DNA from: Sulfurimonas sp.
GTDB taxonomy: Bacteria > Campylobacterota > Campylobacteria > Campylobacterales > Sulfurimonadaceae
DNA length: 11,191 nt
Direction: 5' to 3'
NCBI GenBank assembly: GCA_021107375.1
Contig: JAIOSY010000068.1
Location: forward strand, 1 to 11,191
Shown here: positions 1 to 6,398 of the stretch, piece after piece
Layout: the number at the start of each line of letters is the position of its first letter
How positions within the stretch are numbered: the stretch's first letter is position 1
Translations under genes and position numbers: made by a program
The notes under the pieces: model-generated
Database searches by the model: none
Told to the model about the DNA's origin: nothing
The model's input: the letters and a program-made list of their open reading frames with translations, nothing else

Positions 1-94
1 AGCTATTTATAGCTCCTGCGAATCTTCGCCTTGCATTAGCCCTCTTTTTAAATTTCTGAAATTGGGGTTCTTTATGGATAGATACTTATATCCT
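1..94. repeat. cluster of short palindromes at the window edge, possibly half of a larger inverted repeat
   Basis: This non-coding stretch downstream of nrdG is packed with small inverted repeats. AGCTAT-tt-ATAGCT lies at 1-14, GCGAA-tc-TTCGC at about 18-29, AATTTC-t-GAAATT at about 51-63, and GGATA-N8-TATCC at 76-93. The first palindrome sits on the window boundary, so it could be the centre of a larger cruciform whose other arm lies outside the window. Dense short palindromes in intergenic DNA resemble REP or other non-autonomous elements. This assignment is inference, because only one copy is visible and no transposase is present. Confidence 0.35.
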
Positions 95-161
95 TAAGAA
101 GAGAGAAATATAACTGATAATTAAATTTAATTAGATGATATATGTCAATAAAATTAGATTT

Positions 162-863
162 TTATCGCCAAATAATTTTTATATCATCAAGAAGCTTTGT
201 TTTATCAAAAGATTTAGAAGGTTTTTCAAGATTTGCAATATTTATTCCAGTATCTAAAAATTCTTGTATATAATATTTTTTAGTATATTTTTTTTGTGAT
301 AGATCTTTAATAATTGTGTTAATATCATTTTCGTTGAGTAAATCATAATGCAAGGTTGTTCTAACCTCAAACTCAATTCCACATGCCAAGAGTAAATCCA
401 AGGTGTTTGAAAATTCATCATATTTATTTGAGTGAGTGATTTGAAGAAATTTATCTTTAGCTGCTTTATAATCAAGTGCCACAAAGCCCAGTAAACCTAA
501 ATTTAGCAACTCTCTTATGGCATGTGGGTTTGTTCCATTAGTGTCTAACTTTATTAAAAATCCAAGTTTTTTTATCTCTTTACAAAACTCAACTAACTCA
601 TGTGAAGTTGCCTCTCCACCTGAGAGTACAACAGCATCTAAAAGATTTACTCTTGTTTTTAAAAACTCTAAGACATCATTATAAGAATACACTCCATTCT
701 TAGAAAAAACAATATCTTTATTGTAGCAATAGTCACATCTCATATTACATCCAGAAAACCAAACTATACAAGCTAGGTGTTGTGGATAATCAAGATGTGT
801 AAATTTTGTTATATCATAGACAACTTTAGTGTTGAATAAACTGTTTTCTTTGTTTATGCTCAC
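162..863 (-). CDS. nrdG: anaerobic ribonucleoside-triphosphate reductase activating protein (radical SAM activase)
   Basis: The 233-residue protein is a radical-SAM enzyme that uses S-adenosylmethionine and a [4Fe-4S] cluster to place the glycyl radical on class III ribonucleotide reductase. The cluster motif CNMRCDYC gives C39, C43 and C46 (CX3CX2C), followed by the SAM-contacting GGE at 82-84. The N-terminal FTHLDYPQHLACIVWFSGCN is typical of this activase family. The length fits the 230-residue type rather than the shorter E. coli enzyme. The start is GTG at 863-861; no ATG precedes M41, which already lies inside the cluster motif. An AGGA sits about 8 bases upstream of the GTG. The gene overlaps the 3' end of the preceding small glycyl-radical gene by 38 bp in another frame, which suggests translational coupling. 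It is the last gene of the operon, with no convincing terminator after it. Confidence 0.93.
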   Translation of the reverse strand: MSINKENSLFNTKVVYDITKFTHLDYPQHLACIVWFSGCNMRCDYCYNKDIVFSKNGVYSYNDVLEFLKTRVNLLDAVVLSGGEATSHELVEFCKEIKKLGFLIKLDTNGTNPHAIRELLNLGLLGFVALDYKAAKDKFLQITHSNKYDEFSNTLDLLLACGIEFEVRTTLHYDLLNENDINTIIKDLSQKKYTKKYYIQEFLDTGINIANLEKPSKSFDKTKLLDDIKIIWR

Positions 864-978
864 CAGTTTTTCCTACATTAAAACTTTCAACAGGTCTATG
901 ATAACCCATAACTCTTGTATAAACTATACACTTTTGTCTTTTTTCACTTAGCATAGCTAACATCTCATTTTTACTCAT
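826..978 (-). CDS. separate glycyl-radical domain of anaerobic ribonucleotide reductase (split NrdD C-terminus)
   Basis: A 50-residue protein begins MSKNEMLAML and contains KCIVYTRVMGYHRPVES followed by a FNVGK segment. The RV-x-GY-x-RPV pattern is the glycyl-radical loop of class III ribonucleotide reductases, with G25 the expected radical site. In most relatives this segment is the end of NrdD itself. Here NrdD stops after its zinc site, and this gene starts 18 bases after that stop codon, preceded by a good ribosome-binding site (AAAGGAT, about 6 bases before the ATG). It then overlaps nrdG by 38 bp. It lies in the same frame as nrdD, but two TAA codons (999-997 and 984-982) separate them. 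Its dedicated ribosome-binding site and intact coding argue for a functional small subunit rather than a broken gene. It presumably docks on NrdD to complete the active site; docking is inference. Confidence 0.85.
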   Translation of the reverse strand: MSKNEMLAMLSEKRQKCIVYTRVMGYHRPVESFNVGKTGEHKQRKQFIQH

Positions 979-996
979 AATTTATCCTTTTTTTAT

Positions 997-3105
997 TTAT
1001 GAAACTTCAAGTTTCAGATTTTGTGATTCTTGAATCAATTCTTCATCACACTTAGGGCAAAACTCATGTTCTCCAGAGATATATCCATGTTTAGGACATA
1101 CTGAAAACAGAGGCGTAACAGTGATATATGGAAGTCTAAAGTTTGAGATTACATTTTTAACCAACTTTCTACAAGCTTCAGTTGAACTTACTTTTTCTTG
1201 CATATATAGATGAAGAACTGTTCCACCTGTATATTTACATTGTAAATCATCTTGAAGCGTAAGAGCCTCAAATGGGTCATCTGTTAAATCTACTGGAATT
1301 TGAGAAGAGTTTGTATAGTAGATATTTTCATCCATTCCAGCTTGAATAATACTATCACCGTATCTTTTCTTGTCTTCTTTAGCAAATCTATAAGTAGTTC
1401 CCTCAGCAGGAGTTGCTTCAAGATTATAAAGGTTTCCAGTATCTTCTTGAAACTCAACCATTCTCCCTCTCATATGATTTAAAATCTCAGTTGCAAACTC
1501 TATCCCTTTATCTGAACTAATATCATAAGAGCCGTCCGTAAAGTTTAAAATCATCTCATTTATCCCATTTACACCGATAGTTGAGAAGTGGTTTTTAAAC
1601 CCTGGAAGATACCTTTGTGTATATGGATATAGTCCTCTATCATACATCTCTTGGATAAAGACTCTTTTCTTCTCTAAAGTAGATTTTGCATGATTCATAA
1701 GTTGATCTATTCGAAGCATTAAAGCCTCTTTATCATCCTTATATAAAAATCCAAGTCTAGCCATATTAAGTGTTACAACACCAATGCTTCCCGTCATTTC
1801 AGCACTACCAAATAAGCCACCACCACGTTTAAGAAGTTCTCTTAAATCAAGTTGTAATCTACAACACATACTTCTCACATGCCCAGGTTTATAAGCCTCT
1901 TCATTTGGAATTAGGTTGCCATCTTCATCTCTCTTATACTGACTCCCTATAAAATTTTGAAAATATGAAGAACCGATTTTTGCTGTATTTTCAAAAAGTA
2001 TGTCTGTATTTTCCCCATACCAGTCAAAATCCTCAGTTATGTTTACGGTAGGGATAGGAAAAGTGAAAGGTTGACCGGTTTTATCCCCCTCCGTCATAAT
2101 CTCATAGTAAGCTTTATTGATTTGATTCATCTCTTTTTGAAAATATTTGTATGTCATATTTTCTAATGAGTCACATCCACGTTCTACGGCAATTTGTTCT
2201 AACTCACTATCTAAAACACCTTTTAATAAATGGTTTTGTTTTCTAGTTGGAATCTGATCTTTTAAATCATCCGGTACAGTCCAGTCAATAGTAATGTTTG
2301 TGAAAGGAGATTGACCCCAACGAGCAGGTACATTTAAATTATATACAAAACTTCTTACAGCTTTTTTTATCTCTTTAAATGAGAGTTTGTCTTTAAATAC
2401 ATAAGGAGCAAGGTAAGTATCAAATGATGAAAATGCCTGAGCACCAGCCCATTCACTTTGAAGTATCCCTAAAAAGTTTGCCATCTGCCCAAGTGCCTCA
2501 CGGAAATGTTTTGGAGCATCAGATTCAACTCTTCCACGAACTCCGTTAAAACCCTCATCAAGTAATGCTCTTAAACTCCAACCAGCACAATAACCAGTTA
2601 AACAGTCTAAATCATGGATATGATAATCACCGTTTCTATGGGCATGACCTTCCTCTTTAGAATAGATTTTATCTAGCCAGTAGTTTGCGATAACTTTACC
2701 TGCTGTATTGTTTACAAGTCCTGCATTTGAGTAGCCAGTATTTGAGTTTGCTTTGATTCTCCAGTCACTTCCATTTATATACTCCTCTATAGTTTGAGTT
2801 GAGTTTATATATGTAGTATCCTCTTCAAGTAGATTATCTCTTTGCATCTTATGCATGTGGCGATAGAGAATAAATGAACGCATGACATCAAAGTAGCGAC
2901 TTTTGTAAAGCTGAGTTTCAATTAAATCTTGAATATCTTCAACAGCTACAACTCTTCTAGTTTTTAGTTTTTCTAAAACATTAAAAAATATTGAACTATC
3001 ATAAGTTGTATTTTCACTTTTAAATGCTTTTTTAATAGCATCTTCAATTTTAAAGGCAACAAACTCTTTTTGCGTTCCATCTCTTTTTAAAATATTTTCT
3101 ATCAT
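997..3105 (-). CDS. nrdD: anaerobic (class III) ribonucleoside-triphosphate reductase, catalytic subunit lacking the glycyl-radical domain
   Basis: The 702-residue enzyme makes deoxyribonucleotides from ribonucleoside triphosphates without oxygen. Residues 1 to about 95 form an ATP-cone allosteric domain (MIENILKRDG start). The core contains HIHDLDCLTGYCAGWSL (C168, C173), the QPFTFPIPTVN strand at 345-355, and RSMCCRLQLD (C414, C415), which holds the expected thiyl-radical cysteine. A C-terminal zinc site is built from C670, H673, C683 and C686 (CPKHGY, CPKC). The protein ends about 16 residues after this site, so the RVxGY glycyl loop is absent; it is encoded by the next gene (826-978). The ATG start has AGGAAG four bases upstream. 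The gene heads the minus-strand operon nrdD / glycyl subunit / nrdG, consistent with growth under anoxic or low-oxygen conditions. Confidence 0.95.
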   Translation of the reverse strand: MIENILKRDGTQKEFVAFKIEDAIKKAFKSENTTYDSSIFFNVLEKLKTRRVVAVEDIQDLIETQLYKSRYFDVMRSFILYRHMHKMQRDNLLEEDTTYINSTQTIEEYINGSDWRIKANSNTGYSNAGLVNNTAGKVIANYWLDKIYSKEEGHAHRNGDYHIHDLDCLTGYCAGWSLRALLDEGFNGVRGRVESDAPKHFREALGQMANFLGILQSEWAGAQAFSSFDTYLAPYVFKDKLSFKEIKKAVRSFVYNLNVPARWGQSPFTNITIDWTVPDDLKDQIPTRKQNHLLKGVLDSELEQIAVERGCDSLENMTYKYFQKEMNQINKAYYEIMTEGDKTGQPFTFPIPTVNITEDFDWYGENTDILFENTAKIGSSYFQNFIGSQYKRDEDGNLIPNEEAYKPGHVRSMCCRLQLDLRELLKRGGGLFGSAEMTGSIGVVTLNMARLGFLYKDDKEALMLRIDQLMNHAKSTLEKKRVFIQEMYDRGLYPYTQRYLPGFKNHFSTIGVNGINEMILNFTDGSYDISSDKGIEFATEILNHMRGRMVEFQEDTGNLYNLEATPAEGTTYRFAKEDKKRYGDSIIQAGMDENIYYTNSSQIPVDLTDDPFEALTLQDDLQCKYTGGTVLHLYMQEKVSSTEACRKLVKNVISNFRLPYITVTPLFSVCPKHGYISGEHEFCPKCDEELIQESQNLKLEVS

Positions 3106-3129
3106 CTATCTTCCTAAATTGTTTTAAGA

Positions 3130-3144
3130 AGTTTATATTAAACT
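3130..3144 (-). promoter_or_regulatory. possible nrdD promoter -10 region inside a small palindrome
   Basis: The palindrome AGTTTATATTAAACT (6-bp arms, 3-base spacer) contains, on the minus strand, TAATAT at 3140-3135, a plausible -10 box. This would start transcription near 3128, about 23 bases before the nrdD ATG. The symmetry suggests that an operator could overlap the promoter. No protein can be assigned from sequence alone. Confidence 0.35.
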
Positions 3145-3169
3145 CAGTTAAGTCCTAATAATAAAAATG

Positions 3170-3187
3170 GTCACTATTTTGTCACTA
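3170..3187. promoter_or_regulatory. direct repeats GTCACTA spaced 11 bp
   Basis: GTCACTA occurs at 3170-3176 and again at 3181-3187, so the two copies are one helical turn apart on the same face of the DNA. They sit upstream of the proposed nrdD -10 box and between the two divergent promoters. This is the usual arrangement of a regulator binding twice, but it does not match the FNR or NrdR consensus that I know. Confidence 0.3.
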
Positions 3188-3211
3188 ATGGATTAAAAAG
3201 ATAGAAATTGC

Positions 3212-3257
3212 ACCCATTTAATAAATCTTTTAAATTAATTTGGGTACAATCCTCGTC
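3212..3257 (+). promoter_or_regulatory. probable promoter of the rpmJ-rplQ ribosomal operon
   Basis: TACAAT at 3245-3250 is preceded by an A/T-rich stretch with T-rich blocks, as in Campylobacterota sigma-70 promoters that lack a clear -35 box. Transcription would begin near 3257, giving a leader of about 130 bases before rpmJ. An inverted repeat, ACCCA at 3212-3216 and TGGGT at 3241-3245, brackets the region and touches the -10 box. A second candidate -10, TATACT at 3302-3307, lies within a palindrome and is less convincing. Confidence 0.45.
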
Positions 3258-3259
3258 CG

Positions 3260-3363
3260 CTTTGCTGTTTTAACAAAATAGTTAGAGTATTTCTATCTTT
3301 ATATACTATATATAGATAAAAGTATTGGCAAGCAAATAAATTGTGAGCCTAAAAGCAGCAAAG
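3260..3363 (+). promoter_or_regulatory. structured 5' leader upstream of rpmJ, drawable as a three-way junction
   Basis: Three nested helices can be drawn by eye. The outer helix pairs CTTTGCTG (3260-3267) with CAGCAAAG (3356-3363) and continues as TTTTA (3268-3272) with TAAAA (3350-3354), with one bulged G at 3355. A second is an A/T-rich near-palindrome at 3294-3318, TATCT-t-TATATA around C3306 with TATATA-t-AGATA. A third is at 3327-3349, GGC/GCC enclosing GCAA/TTGT. The outer helix starts just after the predicted transcript start and ends 10 bases before the rpmJ ribosome-binding site. Such a leader could mediate feedback by a ribosomal protein such as S4, but this is inference; A/T-rich pairing can occur by chance. 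Confidence 0.35.
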
Positions 3364-3385
3364 ATGTATAAACAAAGGACTACTT

Positions 3386-3499
3386 ATGAAAGTAAGAGCT
3401 TCAGTTAAGAAGATGTGTGACGACTGTAAAGTTGTTAAGAGAAAAGGCATTGTAAGAGTAATCTGCAAAGTTAAAAAACATAAACAGAGACAAGGATAA
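3386..3499 (+). CDS. rpmJ: 50S ribosomal protein L36 (zinc-binding form)
   Basis: This 37-residue protein of the large ribosomal subunit reads [20 protein letters not shown] and continues to RQG. The zinc ligands C11, C14, C27 and H32 are all present, so this is the zinc-containing paralog. The length is the usual 37-38 residues. The start is supported by AAAGGA at 3374-3379. It is the first gene of the alpha-operon cluster, and its last codons carry the ribosome-binding site of rpsM (AAGGAT, two bases between its stop and the rpsM ATG). infA, which often precedes it, is absent here. Confidence 0.96.
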   Translation: MKVRASVKKMCDDCKVVKRKGIVRVICKVKKHKQRQG

Positions 3500-3501
3500 C
3501 C

Positions 3502-3864
3502 ATGGCTCGTATTTCTGGTGTTGATTTACCTAAAAAGAAAAGATTAGAGTACGGTTTAACGTACATCTATGGAATTGGTTTACATGCTTCTCGCCTAATT
3601 TTAGCGGCGACTGGTATAGACCCTAACAAAAGAGTTTTCGAACTTAATGAAGCTGATGTAGCTGCAATTACTGCTGAAATCCGTGCTAACCATATGGTTG
3701 AAGGTGATTTACGCAAAAAAGTAGCTATGGATATTAAGGCACTTATGGATTTAGGTTCATATCGTGGTCTTCGTCACCGTCGTGGTCTTCCATGTCGTGG
3801 TCAAAAAACTAAGACAAATGCGCGTACTCGTAAAGGTAAGCGTAAAACTGTCGGCGCAGCATAA
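3502..3864 (+). CDS. rpsM: 30S ribosomal protein S13
   Basis: The 120-residue protein of the small-subunit head contacts 16S rRNA, the P-site tRNA and 50S bridges. The N-terminus [26 protein letters not shown] contains the helix-two-turn-helix region typical of S13. The C-terminus has the conserved [25 protein letters not shown] segment and a basic tail. Length matches the family. The start is two bases after the rpmJ stop, with AAGGAT overlapping that stop. It is the second gene of the operon, followed 10 bases later by rpsK. Confidence 0.98.
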   Translation: MARISGVDLPKKKRLEYGLTYIYGIGLHASRLILAATGIDPNKRVFELNEADVAAITAEIRANHMVEGDLRKKVAMDIKALMDLGSYRGLRHRRGLPCRGQKTKTNARTRKGKRKTVGAA

Positions 3865-3874
3865 GGAATTATAG

Positions 3875-4267
3875 ATGGCAAAAAGAAAAGCTGTTAGAAA
3901 AAAAGTAGTAAAGAAAAATATTGCACGTGGTATTTGTCACATTGCAGCATCTTTCAACAATACTCTTGTAACTATTACAGATGAGATGGGTAACATGATT
4001 GCTTGGTCTTCTGCTGGTAGTCTTGGTTTTAAAGGTAGCAAAAAATCTACTCCATTCGCGGCTCAAGCAGCTGTTGAAGATGCAGTAGCAAAAGCTCAAA
4101 TTCATGGAATTAAAGAACTTGGTATTAAAGTTCAAGGTCCAGGTTCAGGTCGTGAAACAGCTGTTAAAGCTATTGGTGCTATTGAAGGTATTCGTGTTAC
4201 ATTTATGAAAGATGTTACTCCATTACCACACAATGGTTGTCGCGCACCTAAGCGTCGTAGAGTTTAA
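3875..4267 (+). CDS. rpsK: 30S ribosomal protein S11
   Basis: The 130-residue S11 protein of the 30S platform supports mRNA and tRNA binding near the E site. The lysine-rich N-terminus ([14 protein letters not shown]) leads into the conserved [18 protein letters not shown] strand. Further hallmarks are [17 protein letters not shown], the GPGSGRE motif (residues about 90-96) and the C-terminal [13 protein letters not shown]. Length is standard. The ribosome-binding site AAGGAA begins in the rpsM stop codon. The gene is followed 11 bases later by rpsD. Confidence 0.98.
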   Translation: MAKRKAVRKKVVKKNIARGICHIAASFNNTLVTITDEMGNMIAWSSAGSLGFKGSKKSTPFAAQAAVEDAVAKAQIHGIKELGIKVQGPGSGRETAVKAIGAIEGIRVTFMKDVTPLPHNGCRAPKRRRV

Positions 4268-4278
4268 GGAGATTACTG

Positions 4279-4905
4279 ATGGCAAGATATAGAGGTCCAG
4301 TAGAGAAGATCGAAAGAAGATTCGGTGTAAGTCTTAACCTTAAAGGTGAGCGTCGTTTAGCTGGTAAATCAGCATTAGAAAAAAGACCTTATGGTCCTGG
4401 TCAACATGGTCAGCGTCGTAAGAAAGTTTCTGAGTATGGTTTACAACTTAATGAAAAGCAAAAAGCGAAATTCATGTATGGTGTTTCTGAGAAACAATTC
4501 CGTGCATTATTCGTTGAAGCAAAAAGAAGAGAAGGTAATACTGGTACAAACCTTATTACTCTAATCGAAAGCAGACTTGATAATGTTGTTTATCGTATGG
4601 GTTTTGCTTCAACTCGTCGTTTTGCTAGACAGCTTGTTACTCATGGTCACCTACTTGTAGATGGCAAAAAACTTGATATCCCTTCTTACCGTGTTAAACC
4701 TGGTCAGAAAATAGAAGTTCGTGAAGCAAGTAAGAAAAATGTACAAATTGTTCGTGCTATGGAATTAACTAATCAAACTGGTTTAGCTCCATGGGTTGAT
4801 ATTGATGCTGATAAAGTATTTGGTATTTATACTCGTTTACCAGAGCGTGAAGAAGTTGTTATTCCTGTTGAAGAGCGTTTAATCGTTGAGCTTTACTCTA
4901 AATAG
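4279..4905 (+). CDS. rpsD: 30S ribosomal protein S4
   Basis: The 208-residue S4 protein is a primary 16S rRNA binder that nucleates 30S assembly. The N-terminus reads [19 protein letters not shown]. It lacks the N-terminal zinc-cysteine cluster of some homologs, so it is the cysteine-free form. The S4 RNA-binding domain spans about residues 97-160 ([20 protein letters not shown], then [22 protein letters not shown]). In E. coli, S4 represses its own alpha operon by binding the leader around rpsM; whether it acts on the rpmJ leader here is not known. The ribosome-binding site TAAGGAG lies about 8 bases before the ATG. Confidence 0.98.
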   Translation: MARYRGPVEKIERRFGVSLNLKGERRLAGKSALEKRPYGPGQHGQRRKKVSEYGLQLNEKQKAKFMYGVSEKQFRALFVEAKRREGNTGTNLITLIESRLDNVVYRMGFASTRRFARQLVTHGHLLVDGKKLDIPSYRVKPGQKIEVREASKKNVQIVRAMELTNQTGLAPWVDIDADKVFGIYTRLPEREEVVIPVEERLIVELYSK

Positions 4906-4927
4906 TAATTAAATAAAAGGCGTATAA

Positions 4928-5926
4928 ATGAAAAAAATTAAAACTACTCCACTTGCTCCACAAGAGTTTGAGGTAGAACAAATTAGTGAGAATGAAGCTA
5001 ATATTATGGCATATCCGTTTGAAACGGGTTATGCTATCTCTTTAGCTCATCCTCTTCGCCGTTTTTTATTAAGCAGCTCTGTTGGTTATGCTCCAATAGC
5101 TATTAAAATTGAGGGTGCTAAGCATGAGTTTGACTCTGTGCGTGGTATGCTTGAAGATATTTCAGATTTTATTTTAAATCTTAAAGAGATTCGTTTTAAA
5201 CTTAATAGTGAAGATACTGAAGCTGAAGTAAGCTATAGCTTTGCAGGTCCTTGTGTTATTACAGGTAAAGATCTTGGTAGTGACGAAGTAGAAGTAGTAA
5301 CTCCAGATGCTCCACTTGCAACTTTAAATGAAGATTCTACTCTTAATTTTGTGATTAAAGTGGCTCAGGGTATTGGTTATGTAGCTAGTGAAGATACTCA
5401 TGATGAATTAGAAGATGGATATATTGCACTTGACGCATATTTCACTCCTGTTCGTTCTGCAACTTATAAAATTGAGAATGTTCTTGTAGAAGACAATCCT
5501 AATTTTGAAAGAGTTGTAATGAACATTAGAACTGATGGACAAATTTCACCAATTGATGCATTTAGAAACTCTTTAGAGGTTATGTATGCTCAATTAGCAG
5601 TATTTAATTCAGAAATCAGTATCAAAGCTCCAGCAACTATTGAAAGAGTTGAAGAATCTCCTGATTTGAAAAAATTAACTACAAATATTGATAGTCTAGG
5701 TTTAAGTGCAAGAAGTTTTAACTGTCTTGATCGCTCAAATATTAAACTAATAGGTGAAATAACATTAATGAGTACTAATGACTTAAAAAATGTTAAAAAC
5801 CTAGGTAAGAAATCATATGATGAAATCGTTGAAAAAGTGCAAGAGTTTGGTTTTGCAGTTGGCGCTGATTTAGCAGATGATGTTGTTACAGCATTAAAAA
5901 AGAAAATAGAAGCCGCACAGGCTTAA
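4928..5926 (+). CDS. rpoA: DNA-directed RNA polymerase subunit alpha
   Basis: The 332-residue alpha subunit dimerises to seed assembly of RNA polymerase and contacts promoter DNA and activators. The N-terminal domain (about 1-235) has [17 protein letters not shown] at 34-50; the HPLRR form replaces the NALRR seen in E. coli, a lineage trait in my recollection. After a linker comes the C-terminal domain (about 250-320), where R262, N265 and C266 match the UP-element contacts R265, N268 and C269 of E. coli. [10 protein letters not shown] (291-300) is the second DNA-contact loop. AAAAGG precedes the ATG by about 8 bases. Its place between rpsD and rplQ is the standard alpha-operon order. Confidence 0.98.
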   Translation: MKKIKTTPLAPQEFEVEQISENEANIMAYPFETGYAISLAHPLRRFLLSSSVGYAPIAIKIEGAKHEFDSVRGMLEDISDFILNLKEIRFKLNSEDTEAEVSYSFAGPCVITGKDLGSDEVEVVTPDAPLATLNEDSTLNFVIKVAQGIGYVASEDTHDELEDGYIALDAYFTPVRSATYKIENVLVEDNPNFERVVMNIRTDGQISPIDAFRNSLEVMYAQLAVFNSEISIKAPATIERVEESPDLKKLTTNIDSLGLSARSFNCLDRSNIKLIGEITLMSTNDLKNVKNLGKKSYDEIVEKVQEFGFAVGADLADDVVTALKKKIEAAQA

Positions 5927-5940
5927 TAAGAGGATATTAG

Positions 5941-6291
5941 ATGAGACATCGTCATGGATACCGTAAACTAGGTCGTACAAGTGCACACCGTGCTGCTTTA
6001 CTTAAGAACCTTAGTATTTCGTTAATTGAACATGGTAAAATTGAAACTACTGCTATTAAAGCAAAAGAACTTCGTTCTTATGTAGAAAAACTTATTACAG
6101 TTGCTACTAAAAATGATTCTAACGCTCACAGAACAGTGTTCGCTGCGCTTCAAAGTAAAGAAGCTACAAAAACTTTAGTAAATGAAATTGCTCCTAAGTA
6201 TGTTGATCGTGCTGGTGGATACACTAGAATTACTAGAACAAGAATTCGTCGTGGTGATGCTACGACTATGGCATTTATCGAATTAGTTTAA
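5941..6291 (+). CDS. rplQ: 50S ribosomal protein L17
   Basis: The 116-residue L17 protein lies near the polypeptide exit tunnel. [20 protein letters not shown] at the start and [24 protein letters not shown] at the end are diagnostic. The length matches the short bacterial form. The start is preceded by AGAGGAT about 7 bases upstream, and the gene follows rpoA by 14 bases. It is the last gene of the ribosomal operon; a strong hairpin follows 11 bases after its stop. Confidence 0.98.
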   Translation: MRHRHGYRKLGRTSAHRAALLKNLSISLIEHGKIETTAIKAKELRSYVEKLITVATKNDSNAHRTVFAALQSKEATKTLVNEIAPKYVDRAGGYTRITRTRIRRGDATTMAFIELV

Positions 6292-6302
6292 TTTGATATG
6301 TC

Positions 6303-6330
6303 GGCATGTGGCTTTCCACATGCCAACCCC
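6303..6330 (+). terminator. hairpin at the end of the ribosomal operon
   Basis: GGCATGTGG (6303-6311) pairs perfectly over 9 bp with CCACATGCC (6316-6324) around a CTTT loop. Such GC content is exceptional in this A/T-rich region. The stem is followed by AACCCC and then TTTT, so the T-run is displaced by six bases from the stem. It most likely terminates or protects the rplQ transcript. The poor T-tract makes it a non-classical terminator. Confidence 0.6.
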
Positions 6331-6339
6331 TTTTAACTT

Positions 6340-6383
6340 CCATCCTCAACCAAAGAGGACTTCCACATTCTAAAATACTTAAA
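6340..6383 (+). repeat. short dispersed repeat, copy A (intergenic)
   Basis: The 21 bases at 6340-6360 match 11089-11109 in 18 positions; the shared core is CTCAACCAARGAGGAC. After a variable 7- to 9-base spacer the copies re-align at CYAARATACTTAAA (6370-6383 against 11117-11130). Copy A lies between the rplQ hairpin and the aldo/keto reductase start. The TAAAAT at 6371-6376 could serve as a -10 box for that gene, which is speculative. Confidence 0.6.
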
Positions 6384-6398
6384 GAAAGAGAGACAATA

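Noticed and set aside
118..133. 16-bp palindrome TAATTAAATTTAATTA as the nrdG terminator or an operator
   Set aside because: It is pure A/T, has no T-tract beyond the stem and lies in a very A/T-rich stretch, so it has little weight alone.
826..978. The small glycyl-radical gene as a frameshifted or decayed end of nrdD, or a sequencing error
   Set aside because: It is in the same frame as nrdD with two stop codons between them, has a well-placed AAAGGAT and its own ATG, and is intact with the conserved motif, so a single error cannot explain it.
1300..1482. Plus-strand open frame opposite nrdD
   Set aside because: It lies entirely within the well-supported nrdD gene, has no ribosome-binding site and no recognisable motif.
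3869..4135. Minus-strand open frame opposite rpsK
   Set aside because: It is an antisense shadow of a highly conserved ribosomal gene; its Cys/Ser/Phe-rich composition is typical of such shadows.
6306..6398. Upstream extension of the aldo/keto reductase from an ATG at 6306
   Set aside because: It would translate the operon hairpin and the dispersed repeat, has no ribosome-binding site, and the family N-terminus begins at 6399.
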